From NCBI GenBank assembly GCA_938049225.1, contig CALICM010000038.1, positions 1-64,000 on the forward strand: a stretch of 64,000 bases of DNA. The letters run 5' to 3'. Of this stretch, positions 63,201-64,000 are shown in pieces. Under the pieces are notes generated by a model. It had not been told where the DNA came from. It made no database searches and saw nothing but the letters and a program-made list of their open reading frames with translations. A program made the translations under genes and the position numbers. The DNA is from an uncultured Paracoccaceae bacterium. Its GTDB lineage: Bacteria > Pseudomonadota > Alphaproteobacteria > Rhodobacterales > Rhodobacteraceae. The first letter of the stretch is position 1, and each line of letters opens with the position of its first letter.

Positions 63201-64000
63201 ATGGTCTCGGACATGCTTAACTCGTATCGGACTGGCCCCGACGAGCGGGGACGGTTCGGGAATTTTGGCGGGCGGTTTGTGTCCGAGACTCTGATGCCGC
63301 TGATCCTTGAGTTGGAGCGGCGGTACGAACACGCCAAAACCGATGCGAGCTTCTGGGCCGAGATGGATCATCTGTGGGCCCATTACGTGGGCCGACCCAG
63401 CCCGCTGTATTTCGCCGAGCGGCTGACCGAACGCCTGGGCGGGGCCAAGGTTTACCTTAAGCGCGACGAGTTGAACCACACCGGCGCCCATAAGATCAAC
63501 AATGTGCTGGGGCAGATTATATTGGCCCGGCGCATGGGCAAGACCCGGATCATTGCCGAGACCGGGGCGGGTCAGCACGGCGTAGCAACCGCGACGGTCT
63601 GTGCGAAGTTCGGATTGAAATGCGTGGTCTTCATGGGAGCCACGGATGTTGAGCGGCAGGCACCCAACGTATTCCGCATGAAGCTGCTGGGGGCCGAGGT
63701 GGTTCCGGTGACCAGCGGCCGCGCCACATTAAAGGATGCGATGAACGAGGCGCTGCGCGATTGGGTTACCAATGTCGCAGATACATTCTATTGCATCGGG
63801 ACGGTGGCGGGACCGCATCCCTATCCGGCGATGGTGCGCGACTTTCAGTCGATCATCGGCAAGGAAACCAAGGAACAGATGCAGGCCGCCGAAGGGCGTT
63901 TGCCTGACAGCCTGGTGGCCTGCATTGGCGGCGGGTCGAACGCGATGGGGCTGTTTCATCCGTTTTTGGACGACAAATCGGTGCGCATTATTGGGGTTGA
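63201..64000 (+). CDS. trpB: Tryptophan synthase beta subunit (partial, cut by window end)
   Basis: TrpB makes tryptophan from indole and serine with pyridoxal phosphate. The first 266 codons are present. [18 protein letters not shown] opens the protein, the PLP-binding lysine lies in [36 protein letters not shown] is the substrate loop and [10 protein letters not shown] the phosphate-binding loop. An ATG at 63201 has GGAGG upstream. The reading frame continues past 64000. Confidence 0.97.
   Translation, partial: MVSDMLNSYRTGPDERGRFGNFGGRFVSETLMPLILELERRYEHAKTDASFWAEMDHLWAHYVGRPSPLYFAERLTERLGGAKVYLKRDELNHTGAHKINNVLGQIILARRMGKTRIIAETGAGQHGVATATVCAKFGLKCVVFMGATDVERQAPNVFRMKLLGAEVVPVTSGRATLKDAMNEALRDWVTNVADTFYCIGTVAGPHPYPAMVRDFQSIIGKETKEQMQAAEGRLPDSLVACIGGGSNAMGLFHPFLDDKSVRIIGV

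Overview
The window looks like chromosomal DNA of a marine alphaproteobacterium of the Roseobacter/Rhodobacteraceae type. The background is GC-rich. Supporting gene content includes a fused Mrp Na+/H+ antiporter (mnhAB-C-D-E-F-G), glycolate oxidase glcEF, RpoH of the alphaproteobacterial type, an FnrL-type box, a creatinase locus and an OxyR/KatG pair. Housekeeping genes (lepA, dnaE, slyX, moeB, dut, coaBC, rpoH, comM, trpB) alternate with accessory segments that are AT-rich, truncated or mobile.

Layout. 1-3.5 kb: glcEF and a secreted trypsin-like protease. 3.5-8.9 kb: an HD-domain gene, a wrecked IS481-type transposase, lepA, then an AT-rich DUF262 + HEPN pair, which is a likely defence or conflict module. 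9-10.3 kb: a c-type cytochrome behind an FnrL box, then about 1 kb without protein genes. This stretch carries DnaA-box-like sites, a candidate structured RNA of about 340 nt with its own terminator, and a convergent minus-strand terminator after a tiny reading frame. 10.3-17.6 kb: creatinase and a polyamine-type ABC transporter (ATPase, binding protein, DUF1330 protein, two enlarged permeases). 18.3-22 kb: a small AT-rich gene pair cut by an IS256-family element, whose other end cuts an FG-GAP/RTX surface protein gene that also carries a 13-bp duplication frameshift. 22-32 kb: dnaE, slyX and the Mrp antiporter operon. 32-35.4 kb: katG and divergent oxyR.

35.9-46.1 kb is the most unusual part. 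Eleven same-strand genes are packed with gaps of 3-37 nt or overlaps. They start with a protein that joins a long Asp/Glu-Phe/Tyr repeat to a cationic, cecropin-like helix and a Lys-rich tail. Next come a putative HExxH metallopeptidase, four proteins I do not recognise, a DUF4438 protein, a small acidic protein, a leaderless trypsin-like protease, a SAM methyltransferase and a LuxR-type regulator. I infer a protease-linked, cationic-effector-like system, and function is not proven by anything in the sequence.

46.1-50 kb: lodB and lodA (a quinone-cofactor amino-acid oxidase and its flavoprotein maturation partner) bracketed by two copies of a MITE of about 100 bp. 50-64 kb: ordinary housekeeping genes, including rpoH and an Hsp20 gene preceded by a clear heat-shock promoter, ending in a partial trpB cut by the window edge.
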